Shown here: in pieces, positions 28,676-37,329 of the stretch
Numbering within the stretch: the stretch's first letter is position 1
Layout: each line of letters opens with the position of its first letter
From: Acidovorax sp. GW101-3H11
GTDB taxonomy: Bacteria > Pseudomonadota > Gammaproteobacteria > Burkholderiales > Burkholderiaceae_C
DNA length: 64,000 nt
Direction of reading: 5' to 3'
Assembly (NCBI RefSeq): GCF_001633105.1
Contig: NZ_LUKZ01000009.1
Span: 619,423 to 683,422 of the forward strand
Notes under the pieces: generated by a model
Told to the model about the DNA's origin: nothing
What the model saw: the letters and a program-made list of their open reading frames with translations, nothing else
Database searches by the model: none
Program-made: the position numbers and the translations under genes

Positions 28676-29146
28676 TCATGCGGGGCTGGACCGCAGGCCG
28701 TAGGCCTTGCCATCGACATACAGGTACTCCGCGCGCAACACCGGGTCGCCCTTTTCTTCGCGCAAGGTGAACCCCACCACCGACACCTGGGCGCCCGGCC
28801 GGATCTCCTGCACCTGCCACGCCTGCATGCGCGTGAGGGGCGCCAGCTCGACCTCCCAGAGCCGGTCCTTGCGGGTGGGCAACACGGCCTTGGCCAGCAG
28901 CGCCCGGCCATCCACCGGCGCCGTCTGCGCAGGCACGGGGCGCTGGGCCAGGTCGGCAGGCAGCTTCAGGCCAGCGGCAAGCTCCAGCGAGAGTTCCGCA
29001 TGGGGGTTTTGCCAGCGCACCTTGCGCACGGTGCCTTCCAGGTAAATGGGGCGGTCCGGGTCAAAACTGCTCCAGCCATGGTGCGCCTGCGCCCCCAGGG
29101 GCCAGGCAGTGGCGGCGACAAGCAGGTGGCGTCGTTGCAGGCTCAT
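28676..29146 (-). CDS. DUF6152 family exported protein
   Basis: Encodes 156 residues. The N-terminus (LQRRHLLVAATAWPLGAQA) looks like a Tat-type signal, with the mature protein starting HHGWSSFDPDRPIYLEGTV. The pattern AHHGWxxFD...ixxxGtVxxvxWxNPH, seen here with VRKVRWQNPHAELSLEL, is that of DUF6152 periplasmic proteins, which resemble OB-fold domains. Later strands: LWEVELAPLTRMQAWQV and VSVVGFTLREEKGDPVLRAE. Function unknown. It forms an operon with the membrane protein gene upstream (35 bp gap), a common partnership. Confidence 0.85.
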   Translation of the reverse strand: MSLQRRHLLVAATAWPLGAQAHHGWSSFDPDRPIYLEGTVRKVRWQNPHAELSLELAAGLKLPADLAQRPVPAQTAPVDGRALLAKAVLPTRKDRLWEVELAPLTRMQAWQVQEIRPGAQVSVVGFTLREEKGDPVLRAEYLYVDGKAYGLRSSPA

Positions 29147-29181
29147 ACAGACTCCTGAAGCAAAGAGGAACCGGACAGGTT

Positions 29182-29601
29182 TTACAGATAGGCGATCCAG
29201 CGGCCACACACCACCACGGCCAGCCAGACCAGCGTGGATGCCAGCATTTGCGCGCGGGCCAGGGCATCGAGCCGCGTGAGCGAACCGCGCCCATGAAACC
29301 ATGCGGCATTGCACCCGGCAAGCATCAACAACAGCATCTTCAAGGTGAATGCCCGGTTGCTGAGCAGCTCGGCAGGCTGCGTGGCAAACATCAGCAGGCC
29401 CGAGGCGGCGGCCAGTGCGAAACCGCACAGCGCCAGCGACAGGCTCAGCCGGGCCAGGTCCTTCACCGGCAGCGCCGTGCCCCGGCCAAACACCCGCAGC
29501 TCCAGCAACACCAGGTTGCCCAGCAGCAACGCGATGCCCACGATGTGCACCACCTCCAACGCCGGATAGGCCCAGGCATGTGTCTTGAGTGCTGCGAACA
29601 T
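29182..29601 (-). CDS. four-helix integral membrane protein
   Basis: Encodes 139 residues with about four membrane helices: YPALEVVHIVGIALLLGNLV, ARLSLSLALCGFALAAASGL, FTLKMLLLMLAGCNAAWFH and ASTLVWLAVVVCGRWIAYL. The first helix carries EVVHIVG, reminiscent of DUF2214/DUF6644 proteins with membrane histidines that may hold haem or metal. The gene precedes the DUF6152 gene and both may form one exported or membrane unit of unknown role. The ATG at 29601 has only a weak ribosome-binding site. Confidence 0.8.
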   Translation of the reverse strand: MFAALKTHAWAYPALEVVHIVGIALLLGNLVLLELRVFGRGTALPVKDLARLSLSLALCGFALAAASGLLMFATQPAELLSNRAFTLKMLLLMLAGCNAAWFHGRGSLTRLDALARAQMLASTLVWLAVVVCGRWIAYL

Positions 29602-29627
29602 ATCTGTAAATAAGGCAGCCAGCCCCG

Positions 29628-30581
29628 TCAGTGCGCCTGCAGCAGGTCAAGCAGCAAGGCCACCCGCGCCTTCACCGGAGACAACCCCCGGGAATCCGGC
29701 AACACATCGCCGGGCTTGGGCAGCACCTGCCCTTCGGCGCACCGGGTGGCCCGCACCACGCGCACACCGGCCTGCTGCGCCCGCAGCAAGGCGGCATCCA
29801 GCGCATGGTGAATGGTTCCGTTGCCAGTGCAGGCCACCACCAACCCCCGCACACCGGCGTGCACCAGCGCATCCACGGTCTGGGCCCGCGCCCCTGCGTG
29901 GCTCAGCACCACCTCCACCCAAGGCCATTCGGCGGATTCAATTCCTGTTTTGATAGCAGTAAAGGCACGTCCAACAGGCGGAAGAGGCCAATTTTGCACA
30001 AAGCGCACCCGCCCCTCTTCCACCCAGCCCAGGGGGCCGGCATCGCCCGAATTGAAAGCATGCACCCGGTACGGGTGGACCTTCTGCACGTTCCGGGCGG
30101 CATGCAGTTCCCCGGCCGCCACGGCCACCACCCCGGTGGCACCGGGGGCCAGCACCACGGCCACGGCGTCCAGCAGGTTCTGCGGGCCATCGGGCGTCAG
30201 CGCCGTCGCGGGGCGCATGGCGCAGGTCAGCACCACTGGCTTGGTGGTGTCCAGCACCTCGTGCAGAAACCAGGCGGTTTCTTCCAGCGTGTCGGTGCCG
30301 TGGGTAATCACCAGGCCCCGCACGTCCGGGTCCGCCAGGTGGTGCGCGCAGCGCTGGGCCAGCGCCCGCCAGACGCCGTCGTCCATGTCCTTGCTGTCCA
30401 CCTGGGCCACCTGCTCGACCACCAGCGTGCCGCCCGCCAGCGCCTGCAGGCCCGGCACGGCGGCCAGCAATTGTTCTACCCCCACCTGGGCTGCGGTGTA
30501 GCCAATGTTGTCCCCCGCCTGCGCCGAGGTACCCGCGATGGTGCCTCCGGTGCCCAAAACCACAATTTTTTGCCCACTCAC
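29628..30581 (-). CDS. L-asparaginase
   Basis: Encodes 317 residues. The two catalytic threonine motifs are intact: VLGTGGTIAGT (residues 8-18) and GLVITHGTDTLEETAWFLHE. Other family features are QVDSKDMDD, VLTCAMRPATALTPDGPQNL and ATRCAEGQVLP near the C-terminus. It hydrolyses asparagine to aspartate and ammonia. There is no signal peptide, so a cytoplasmic enzyme is expected although the sequence resembles the type II group. Residues about 196-214 (WPLPPVGRAFTAIKTGIES) come from a copy of the dispersed palindromic repeat. Its start region faces lexA. Confidence 0.93.
   Translation of the reverse strand: MSGQKIVVLGTGGTIAGTSAQAGDNIGYTAAQVGVEQLLAAVPGLQALAGGTLVVEQVAQVDSKDMDDGVWRALAQRCAHHLADPDVRGLVITHGTDTLEETAWFLHEVLDTTKPVVLTCAMRPATALTPDGPQNLLDAVAVVLAPGATGVVAVAAGELHAARNVQKVHPYRVHAFNSGDAGPLGWVEEGRVRFVQNWPLPPVGRAFTAIKTGIESAEWPWVEVVLSHAGARAQTVDALVHAGVRGLVVACTGNGTIHHALDAALLRAQQAGVRVVRATRCAEGQVLPKPGDVLPDSRGLSPVKARVALLLDLLQAH
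29941..29996 (-). repeat. dispersed palindromic repeat inside the asparaginase gene
   Basis: On the coding strand: AAAATTGGCCTCTTCCGCCT, GTTGGACGTGCC and CTGCTATCAAAACAG. It matches copy E (GGCCTCAGCGCCTG, then GCAGCTATCAAAACA) closely and is in frame. Confidence 0.75.
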
Positions 30582-30596
30582 TTGCGTACTCCGAAA

Positions 30597-30635
30597 AACT
30601 GGTGAAAAATACAGTTACTGGATTAAAAAACAGTT
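30597..30635. promoter_or_regulatory. two adjacent LexA (SOS) boxes
   Basis: CTG-N10-CAG occurs twice: CTGGTGAAAAATACAG (30599-30614) and CTGGATTAAAAAACAG (30618-30633), 19 bp centre to centre. They lie 36-72 bp before lexA, consistent with autorepression. The first also lies just upstream of the divergent asparaginase gene. Confidence 0.9.
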
Positions 30636-30670
30636 GTTCGCCACTGTAACCGCCGCCACCGGAAACCACC

Positions 30671-31357
30671 ATGCTCGACAACCCCAAACTCACCGCCCGC
30701 CAGCAGCAGATTCTGGATCTCATCCAGACCGCCATTGCACGCACTGGCGCGCCCCCGACCCGCGCAGAAATCGCGGCCGAGCTGGGATTCAAATCAGCCA
30801 ACGCCGCCGAAGAACACCTGCAGGCCCTGGCCCGCAAAGGGGTGATCGAGCTGGTCAGCGGCACATCGCGTGGCATCCGCCTGCGGGGTGACACGGTCCG
30901 CTCCATCAATGCGGCCCGTAGCCTCCAGCTGGGCAGCCAGTTCAGCCTGCCGATTCCAGGCCTGTCGCAGCTGGTGCTGCCCCTGGTGGGGCGCGTGGCG
31001 GCAGGATCACCCATTCTCGCGCAGGAACATGTGGACCAGACCTACAGTGTGGAAAACAGCCTCTTCCAGCACAAGCCCGACTACCTGCTCAAGGTGCGCG
31101 GCATGTCCATGCGCGACGCTGGCATCATGGACGGCGACCTGCTCGCCGTGCAGTCCACCCGCGAGGCCCGCAACGGGCAGATCATCGTGGCGCGGCTGGG
31201 TGACGATGTCACCGTCAAGCGCCTGCGCCGCACCGCCACCGCCATCGAGCTCTTGCCCGAAAACCCCGACTACCCGGTGATCGTGGTCCAGCCCGGTGAA
31301 CCCTTCGAAATCGAAGGCCTGGCTGTGGGGCTCATCCGCAACACCATGCTGATGTAG
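30671..31357 (+). CDS. lexA: LexA repressor (SOS regulator)
   Basis: Encodes 228 residues. The N-terminal winged helix ([20 protein letters not shown], then [20 protein letters not shown]) binds SOS boxes. The self-cleavage site Ala111-Gly112 lies in GRVAAGSP. The catalytic dyad is Ser146 (RGMSMRDAG) and Lys183 (VTVKRL), 37 residues apart as in E. coli (Ser119/Lys156). The linker between the domains is longer than in E. coli (202 residues), as usual in Betaproteobacteria. RecA-stimulated autocleavage derepresses SOS genes. Tandem LexA boxes upstream show autoregulation. Confidence 0.97.
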   Translation: MLDNPKLTARQQQILDLIQTAIARTGAPPTRAEIAAELGFKSANAAEEHLQALARKGVIELVSGTSRGIRLRGDTVRSINAARSLQLGSQFSLPIPGLSQLVLPLVGRVAAGSPILAQEHVDQTYSVENSLFQHKPDYLLKVRGMSMRDAGIMDGDLLAVQSTREARNGQIIVARLGDDVTVKRLRRTATAIELLPENPDYPVIVVQPGEPFEIEGLAVGLIRNTMLM

Positions 31358-31603
31358 GCCACTCCGTTTGGGTCGCACTGCGGGTGGCGGGCGTTTGGTG
31401 GGCTGGCTACAGCACACCAGCCCTGCAGTGCAGACCCCATGCCATGTCACCCGTCGTACCAGTGCGGCGACGTTGTCTGTCTTGTGATGCCAGTTTCTTG
31501 CACCACAGGCACCCGCACGTCCGCCATGGCCCGGCAAACTGCATGGCATGAAATCACTTTGCAATCCTGCCTGTGTTCAACCCCCGACCTTCGGAGTTTT
31601 CAC

Positions 31604-32059
31604 ATGCGACTTGCCTTGTTCACCCTGACCGCCTTGCAAAATCCGCTGCGCGGCCTGAAGCGCCTGCTGGTACACCCTGCACGCGCAGAGACCGCAGCAG
31701 ATGCCAACGCAACAGCAGCGGGCCGCCCGCGCCCGCCAACCCCGCAGCATGGCCCACGGCCACTGCGTGGCAACTGGCCTTTCACGGTCAGGCCTCCGCT
31801 GCGCCCCTCCGAGCCACCCACCCGGCAGCCTGCACCAGCGGGCAGGTCATTTCTGCCCATGGCCAACCCCATGGGCAGCCACCGCCACGCATTTTTATCA
31901 GCGCTGCCCACAGATTCGCATGCCAGCAGCCTGCGGTCGCCCAAGGTCCTGCGGCGGGTGTCCGACTCTGGCACCGGCCGCCTGGTGATTGCGGGCCGCA
32001 TGGCCGATGTGTGCGCCGAGCTGGACCGCATGGTGGCCTCCGAAGCCATGCGGGCCTGA
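31604..32059 (+). CDS. hypothetical protein with conserved C-terminal GRMADVCAELDRM motif
   Basis: Encodes 151 residues from an ATG preceded by CGGAG at good spacing. The N-terminus is basic (QNPLRGLKRLLVHPARAE). The middle is Pro/Arg-rich and low in complexity, and the last 30 residues (VSDSGTGRLVIAGRMADVCAELDRM) look compact and conserved. I recall short Comamonadaceae proteins ending in this RLVI.GRMADVCAELDR pattern, function unknown. The gene is free-standing between lexA and a dehydrogenase. The start is uncertain; only the C-terminal motif strongly supports it being real. Confidence 0.6.
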   Translation: MRLALFTLTALQNPLRGLKRLLVHPARAETAADANATAAGRPRPPTPQHGPRPLRGNWPFTVRPPLRPSEPPTRQPAPAGRSFLPMANPMGSHRHAFLSALPTDSHASSLRSPKVLRRVSDSGTGRLVIAGRMADVCAELDRMVASEAMRA

Positions 32060-32319
32060 AGACTGTCGGGAGTTTTTTCGAAGATCGCATGGCAGTCCCA
32101 CGGTGATGGATGTGCATGCTTTGGAGATGGCGCGCAAGCTTGGATGCCGTCAGAGAGCAAAGACACCAGCGCCTCAAACCCATCGGCCCAATTTCACGCC
32201 CCCTCGGCGGAATGCCCAGCCGCGCAACACCAACACTCCGTCACCAAAAGCCGGGGATTTTGGTACGCCAAGCGGCCACTTGGCGCGGTACGCAATCTCT
32301 GCCAAGGCACAATGTCGGG

Positions 32320-33327
32320 ATGAACATAGTGATCCTCGACGATTACCAGGATGCAGTGCGCAAACTGCATTGCGCCACCCGGCTCGACGCGTACACCGCC
32401 AAGGTTTACACCAACACCATCAAGGGACTGGGCCAGCTCTCTGTGCGGCTCAAGGATGCCGACATCATCGTGCTGGTGAGGGAACGCACCCAGATCACCC
32501 GCCAGCTCGTCGAGAAGCTGCCTCGGCTCAAGCTCATTGCACAAACGGGCAAGATCGGCAGCCACATTGACGTGGCCGCCTGCACCGAGCGCGGTATTGC
32601 CGTTGCCGAAGGCGTGGGCTCCCCGGTGGCCCCCGCCGAGCTCACCTGGGCGCTGGTCATGGCCTCCATGCGCAGGCTGCCCCAGTACATCTCCAACCTC
32701 AAGCATGGTGCCTGGCAACAGTCCGGCTTGAAGACCGCGTCCATGCCCGCCAATTTTGGGCTGGGCAACGTGCTGCGCGGCAAAACACTCGGCATCTGGG
32801 GCTATGGGCGCATCGGGCAACTGGTGGCCGGCTATGGCCGGGCGTTTGGAATGAATGTGCGCGTCTGGGGCCGCGAGGGCTCGCGTGCGCAGGCATTGAC
32901 GGATGGCTACCAGGCGGCCACGACGCGCGAGGAGTTCTTCTCGCAGTGCGACGTGATCTCGCTGCACCTGCGCCTCAACGATGAGACCCGAGGCCTCATT
33001 TCGCTCGAAGACCTGTCGTGCATGAAGCCCACCTCCCTGCTGGTCAACACCTCGCGCGCAGAACTCATTGAACCCGACGCGCTGATTGCCGCCCTGAACC
33101 GGGGGCGCCCCGGCATGGCTGCTGTCGATGTGTTCGAGAGCGAGCCCATTCTGCAAGGCCACGCCTTGCTCCGGCTGGAAAACTGCATCTGCACGCCACA
33201 CATCGGGTATGTCGAACAGGACAGCTACGAGCTGTACTTTGGCGCGGCCTTTGACAACGTGGTGAATTTCATCAAGGGCACACCGACCAACATCGTGAAC
33301 CCAGGTTCATTGCAAGTGCGGCGGTAA
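32320..33327 (+). CDS. D-2-hydroxyacid dehydrogenase family protein
   Basis: Encodes 335 residues. The NAD-binding Rossmann motif is GKTLGIWGYGRIGQLVAGYG, followed by CDVISLHLRLNDETRGLI and LLVNTSRAELIEPDALIAAL. Catalytic Arg (in NTSRAELIE), Glu (in FESEPI) and His (CTPHIGYVEQDSYE) are present. It belongs to the SerA/PGDH-like superfamily subset starting with MNIVILDDYQDA, of unknown substrate. It reversibly reduces a 2-keto acid with NAD(P)H. The ATG at 32320 fits the family's N-terminus; earlier in-frame starts add 70 unlike residues. Ends at a shared terminator. Confidence 0.9.
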   Translation: MNIVILDDYQDAVRKLHCATRLDAYTAKVYTNTIKGLGQLSVRLKDADIIVLVRERTQITRQLVEKLPRLKLIAQTGKIGSHIDVAACTERGIAVAEGVGSPVAPAELTWALVMASMRRLPQYISNLKHGAWQQSGLKTASMPANFGLGNVLRGKTLGIWGYGRIGQLVAGYGRAFGMNVRVWGREGSRAQALTDGYQAATTREEFFSQCDVISLHLRLNDETRGLISLEDLSCMKPTSLLVNTSRAELIEPDALIAALNRGRPGMAAVDVFESEPILQGHALLRLENCICTPHIGYVEQDSYELYFGAAFDNVVNFIKGTPTNIVNPGSLQVRR

Positions 33328-33363
33328 GGCGCACGCCCACTACAACCCTGGGAGGTTCACGCC

Positions 33364-33406
33364 CAAAAACAAAAAGGCTTCCCGAGGGAAGCCTTTTTGT
33401 TTTTTG
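33364..33406. terminator. bidirectional terminator
   Basis: ACAAAAAGGCTTCCC and GGGAAGCCTTTTTGT pair around GA, with A- and T-runs on both sides. It ends the dehydrogenase gene and the convergent binding-protein gene. Confidence 0.9.
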
Positions 33407-33443
33407 CAAGGCACCTGAGCACCCTGCAAATGAAGACTCTCTA

Positions 33444-34571
33444 TTACAGAGGGGTCTTCTTGCCGTCCTTGTAGACGTACAGCGTGATCGCGGGATTCTT
33501 CATTTCACCGTTGGGCTCGAAGGCGATCGTGGAGGTCACACCCTTGAAGCTGGACTTGGCCAGCTCAGGCGTGTAGACCTTGGGGTCCACGGAGTTGGCG
33601 CGCTTCATGGCGTCCACGATCAGGAACGTAGCGTCGTAGGTGTAGGGGCTGTACACCTGGAACTGGTTGGGGTACTTGGCGTCGTACTTGGCCTTCCAGG
33701 CCGTGCCGCCAGGCATCTTGGCCAGCGAAGAACCGCCTTCGGCGCAGATCACGTTGCCCAGAGTCTTGGCACCAGCGGCCAGCTTGGCGATTTCAGAGGT
33801 GCAGATGCCGTCGCCACCGAAGTACTTGACATTGCCCATGCCCAGCTGTTCCATCTGGCGCAGCATTGGGCCGCCTTGGGGGTCCATGCCGCCGTAGAAG
33901 ATCGCGTCGGGGTTCTTGGCCTTGATGGCGGTCAGGATCGCCATGAAGTCGGTGGCCTTGTCGGTCGTGAACTGCTCGTCCACCACCTTCATGCCCTTGG
34001 CAGTGGCCGTCTTCTTGAACACGTCTGCCACGCCTTGGCCGTAAGCGGTACGGTCGTCGATGATGGCAACGGTCTTGAGCTTCAGCGTATCCACAGCGTA
34101 GAACGCCAGGCCAGCGCCCAGGGCGTTGTCGTTGGCGATGATGCGGAAGGTGGTCTTGTAGCCGGGCTTGGTCAGGTTGGGGTTGGTGGCAGCGCCGGTG
34201 ACGTGGGGAATGCCGCAGTCGTTGTAGACCTTGGAAGCGGGGATGGTGGTACCGGAGTTGAGGTGACCCACCACGCCAGCAACCTTGGCATCGCACAGCT
34301 TCTGTGCAGCAGCGGTGCCCTGCTTTGGATCTGCAGCGTCGTCTTCAGCGACCAGCTCGAACTTGATCTTCTTGCCACCGATGGTGACACCTTGAGCGTT
34401 CAACTCTTCAATGGCCATGCGGGCGCCATTTTCGTTGTCCTTGCCGTAGTGGGCTTGGGCGCCGGAAACCGGAGCCACGTGGCCGATCTTGACCACCTGC
34501 TCTTGTGCAGAGGCCACACCAGCTGCAGCTGCGATAGCAGCAACCACGGTCAGTTTCAACTTCAATTGCAT
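33444..34571 (-). CDS. branched-chain amino acid ABC transporter substrate-binding protein (LivK-like)
   Basis: Encodes 375 residues. A signal peptide (MQLKLKLTVVAAIAAAAGVASA) precedes the mature start QEQVVKIGHVAPVSGAQAHY. The Peripla_BP_6 fold shows GHLNSGTTIPASKVYNDCGI, ATNPNLTKPGYKTTFRI, VAIIDDRTAYGQGVADVF and FYGGMDPQGGPMLRQM. It binds branched-chain or related amino acids in the periplasm. The permease and ATPase genes are not adjacent, so it is an orphan subunit here. The ATG at 34571 follows CTGGAG; a longer in-frame start precedes the signal peptide and is rejected. Confidence 0.93.
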   Translation of the reverse strand: MQLKLKLTVVAAIAAAAGVASAQEQVVKIGHVAPVSGAQAHYGKDNENGARMAIEELNAQGVTIGGKKIKFELVAEDDAADPKQGTAAAQKLCDAKVAGVVGHLNSGTTIPASKVYNDCGIPHVTGAATNPNLTKPGYKTTFRIIANDNALGAGLAFYAVDTLKLKTVAIIDDRTAYGQGVADVFKKTATAKGMKVVDEQFTTDKATDFMAILTAIKAKNPDAIFYGGMDPQGGPMLRQMEQLGMGNVKYFGGDGICTSEIAKLAAGAKTLGNVICAEGGSSLAKMPGGTAWKAKYDAKYPNQFQVYSPYTYDATFLIVDAMKRANSVDPKVYTPELAKSSFKGVTSTIAFEPNGEMKNPAITLYVYKDGKKTPL

Positions 34572-34701
34572 ATCAATCTCCAGTAAAGATAAACGCTGAG
34601 AATCTTCTTGTGTCTCAACGCAGGCGAACATATCGCAATTTACGGGCCAGATCATTAGGGAACACGATTAAATGCGAGGGAAACCACAGGGGAATACCCT
34701 G

Positions 34702-35286
34702 TCATCCCTTGCTGGCTGTGGGCGCACCGCTGGCCAGCTCCTCGGCCACGGCCTCGTACACCGCGTGGCGGACCACAGACTCAATCTCTTCCCGCAACCT
34801 GGGCAGTACCGATCTTGTCTGTTCTTGCACCACCGTGGCGATCGCTTCGCGCAGACGTTGATCCAGCACAACGTCCACCCGCTGCATGACACGGTGCACC
34901 ATGTATTCCTCCATGCCCTCGGGCATGGGGCGCACCAGCGCAGGGGTGGCTGCGCGCGCCATTGGCAGCCCGCCTGGCACAGTTGCCGCAGCGCCCGGCA
35001 CGCGCTGTTGGGATACAGGTGCCTGAGCCCTCGCGGCACTCACACTGGCACCAACCATCCCACTCGCGGGCACAGCAGCCGGTGGGCGTGCCGACCGGGG
35101 CGCAGCGGGCAATGCGGTAGCAACGGGTTGCCGCATATCCAAAGGTGCGGTGGGGTGCGGCGGTGGCATGACCGTGGTGCGTGCACGGGGTTCCACCGCC
35201 GTCGCGGCCTGTGGCGCCCCCGGCACTTGCACCACTTCGGTGAGTGTGGGCACAAAACGGGGAGGCGCTTTGGGTGGGGTGGCCAT
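34702..35286 (-). CDS. hypothetical protein following holC
   Basis: Encodes 194 residues. The first 115 or so are Pro/Ala-rich, low-complexity and probably disordered (PPKAPPRFVPTLTEV, then RSARPPAAVPASG). The last 75 form an amphipathic helical module (YMVHRVMQRVDVVLDQRLRE, then RSVLPRLREEIESVVRHAVY) that may oligomerise. The start codon overlaps the holC stop (one-base ATGA overlap), so the two are translationally coupled. Proteins of this layout behind holC occur in Burkholderiales (some called DUF2486), function unknown. A link to DNA polymerase III chi is suggested only by context. Confidence 0.75.
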   Translation of the reverse strand: MATPPKAPPRFVPTLTEVVQVPGAPQAATAVEPRARTTVMPPPHPTAPLDMRQPVATALPAAPRSARPPAAVPASGMVGASVSAARAQAPVSQQRVPGAAATVPGGLPMARAATPALVRPMPEGMEEYMVHRVMQRVDVVLDQRLREAIATVVQEQTRSVLPRLREEIESVVRHAVYEAVAEELASGAPTASKG

Positions 35287-35720
35287 CAGCCGCCTTTCAG
35301 CACCAGATCATGGCGCGTGATGGCGTAGCCCCGCGAGGCATAGTGGCGCCAGCGTGAGCGCGCCTCGGCACGATCGGCTTCGTCATGGGCACTCACCACC
35401 TCCACCAGCCGGTCAAACCGCCCGAAGCCTTCGGGGACTTCCGTGTTGAGATTCAGCAGCACCTCATGGTGCGCTGACGACCGCGCATCGACCGCCAGCA
35501 GCACCGGCGATGACAGCACCAGTTCCTCGTCCGCATCGCTGCGGCAATGGGCCACAAAGTCCTGGGGTGCCATGGCCCAGAGCATGCGGTCCAGGGTCTC
35601 CAGCGCCTCGGCCGGTGCCGTGATGACCAGGCGCGCCCCACTGCGCTGCACCTTGCGCGCAAAACGGCACGCGTAGGCCAGCTTGTCTGGCGCGTTGAAG
35701 TGGAAGGCGACCTCTGTCAT
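35286..35720 (-). CDS. holC: DNA polymerase III subunit chi
   Basis: Encodes 144 residues. The chi subunit of the clamp-loader complex binds SSB. The opening MTEVAFHFNAPDKLAYACRF and RKVQRSGARLVI match HolC, followed by LDRMLWAMAPQDFVAHCRSD and the Trp/Asp-containing FDRLVEVVS segment near the end. It is 15 bp downstream of pepA, the usual pepA-holC arrangement. Its stop overlaps the next gene's start. Confidence 0.93.
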   Translation of the reverse strand: MTEVAFHFNAPDKLAYACRFARKVQRSGARLVITAPAEALETLDRMLWAMAPQDFVAHCRSDADEELVLSSPVLLAVDARSSAHHEVLLNLNTEVPEGFGRFDRLVEVVSAHDEADRAEARSRWRHYASRGYAITRHDLVLKGG

Positions 35721-35735
35721 GGCATGCCCGCTCGA

Positions 35736-37256
35736 TCAGGCTGCCTTGGCCCGGGGAGCGCGCTTGGTCGCAGGCTTGACGGCAGCACGTGGTGCGGGCG
35801 CCGCCTTGCCCACCTTTGCGTGGGCCTGGGCCAGCAGGTAGTGCACCAGCAAACCCACAGGGCGCCCGGTGGAGCCTTTGGCCGCACCACCACGCCAGGC
35901 CGTGCCAGCAATGTCCAGGTGCGCCCAGGGCATGTCACCCACAAACTTTTGCAGGAACTTGGCGGCCGTGATGGAGCCACCCGCACGCCCGGCGACATTG
36001 CCCATGTCGGCAAAGTTGCTCTTGAGGCCGTCGGCGTAGTCGTCGTCCAGCGGCATGCGCCAGCAGGGGTCTTGTGCGGATTCGCCCGCCTCCTGCAATG
36101 CAGTGGCCAAGCCGTCGTTGTTGGCAAACAGGCCGCTGCGCACGCCACCCAGCGCAATCACGCAGGCGCCGGTCAGGGTGGCGATGTCCACCACGGCAGC
36201 AGGCTTGAAGCGGGCCGCATAGGTCAGCGCATCGCACAGCACCAGGCGGCCTTCGGCGTCGGTGTTCAAAATCTCGATGGTCTGGCCGCTCATGCTGGTG
36301 ACCACGTCGCCGGGCTTCACGGCGCGGCCATCGGGCATGTTCTCGCAGGCCGGGATCAGCCCCACCACATTGATCGCGGGTTGCAGCTCGCCCAGGGCGC
36401 GGAACGTGCCCAGCACGCTGGCGGCGCCACACATGTCGAACTTCATTTCGTCCATCTCAGGCGCGGGCTTGATCGAGATGCCCCCGGTGTCAAAGGTGAT
36501 GCCCTTGCCCACCAGCACCACGGGCGCCTTGTCCTTGGCGGCACCGTTGTAGCGCAGCTCGATGAACCGCAGCGGCTCTTCAGAGCCACGGGCCACGGCC
36601 ATGAAGGAGCCCATGCCCAGACGGCTGACCTCGGCCGGGCCATGCACCTTGCACTGGATGCGCGGCAGCTTGGCCAGCGTCTTGGCGGCATCGGCCAGCA
36701 GGCTGGGCGTGGCATGGTTGGCCGGGCGGTTGCCCCATTCGCGCGCAAACTCTACCCCCGCCACCAGCGCCACACCCCGGTCAAAGCCTTCTCGCACCTC
36801 GGTGGGGCTGGCAACACCGATCACACAGCGGCCCAGGCTGCGGGCTTCTGCCTTGGATTTGGTGGTGGTGTAGACGTAGCTGGCCTCGGCCACCGCCTGC
36901 ACGGCAGCGCCCACGGCATCTGCAGAAGCGGCGCCTGCCCAGCACAGCACCACCCGCTTGGTATGTGGAGCCTTGATCGCAGCGCCCACCGCCAGCACAG
37001 CCTGGCGCAGCGCGCGGGCAGAACCATCACCGCCACCCACCAGCACCACGCGGCGCGCGGCCACGGCGGGCACCTGGTACAGCTGCAGCTGCTTGCCCGC
37101 CTTCAGCGCCAGATCTCCGTTCTTGAGCGCCAGCGCCGCCAGGGCAGACAGGGCGTCCGCCCCCGGCTTGAAACCCTCCGGAATCAGTACCACCAGCAGG
37201 TCGCATTTCTCTGAAGCGGCCGCCGTCAAATCCAGGGTCTTGAGATCAAAGTTCAT
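35736..37256 (-). CDS. pepA: leucyl aminopeptidase
   Basis: Encodes 506 residues, an M17 aminopeptidase. The metal-binding and catalytic motifs are present: VGKGITFDTGGISIKP, MKFDMCGAASVLG, and the signature NTDAEGRLVLCDAL. The N-terminal macro-like domain is less conserved. The C-terminus has MPWAHLDIAGTAW followed by GRPVGLLVHYLL, then an unusual basic Ala/Pro/Lys tail of about 30 residues (APRAAVKPATKRAPRAKAA). It releases N-terminal residues from peptides; in E. coli PepA also binds DNA. Divergent from lptF across 73 bp. Confidence 0.95.
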   Translation of the reverse strand: MNFDLKTLDLTAAASEKCDLLVVLIPEGFKPGADALSALAALALKNGDLALKAGKQLQLYQVPAVAARRVVLVGGGDGSARALRQAVLAVGAAIKAPHTKRVVLCWAGAASADAVGAAVQAVAEASYVYTTTKSKAEARSLGRCVIGVASPTEVREGFDRGVALVAGVEFAREWGNRPANHATPSLLADAAKTLAKLPRIQCKVHGPAEVSRLGMGSFMAVARGSEEPLRFIELRYNGAAKDKAPVVLVGKGITFDTGGISIKPAPEMDEMKFDMCGAASVLGTFRALGELQPAINVVGLIPACENMPDGRAVKPGDVVTSMSGQTIEILNTDAEGRLVLCDALTYAARFKPAAVVDIATLTGACVIALGGVRSGLFANNDGLATALQEAGESAQDPCWRMPLDDDYADGLKSNFADMGNVAGRAGGSITAAKFLQKFVGDMPWAHLDIAGTAWRGGAAKGSTGRPVGLLVHYLLAQAHAKVGKAAPAPRAAVKPATKRAPRAKAA

Positions 37257-37329
37257 AATCGGTGTTTTCCTTTTGAGCGGGCCATGCGCTTTGATGCGCA
37301 CGCAAAAATGCATAGCACGCGCTGAGCCA

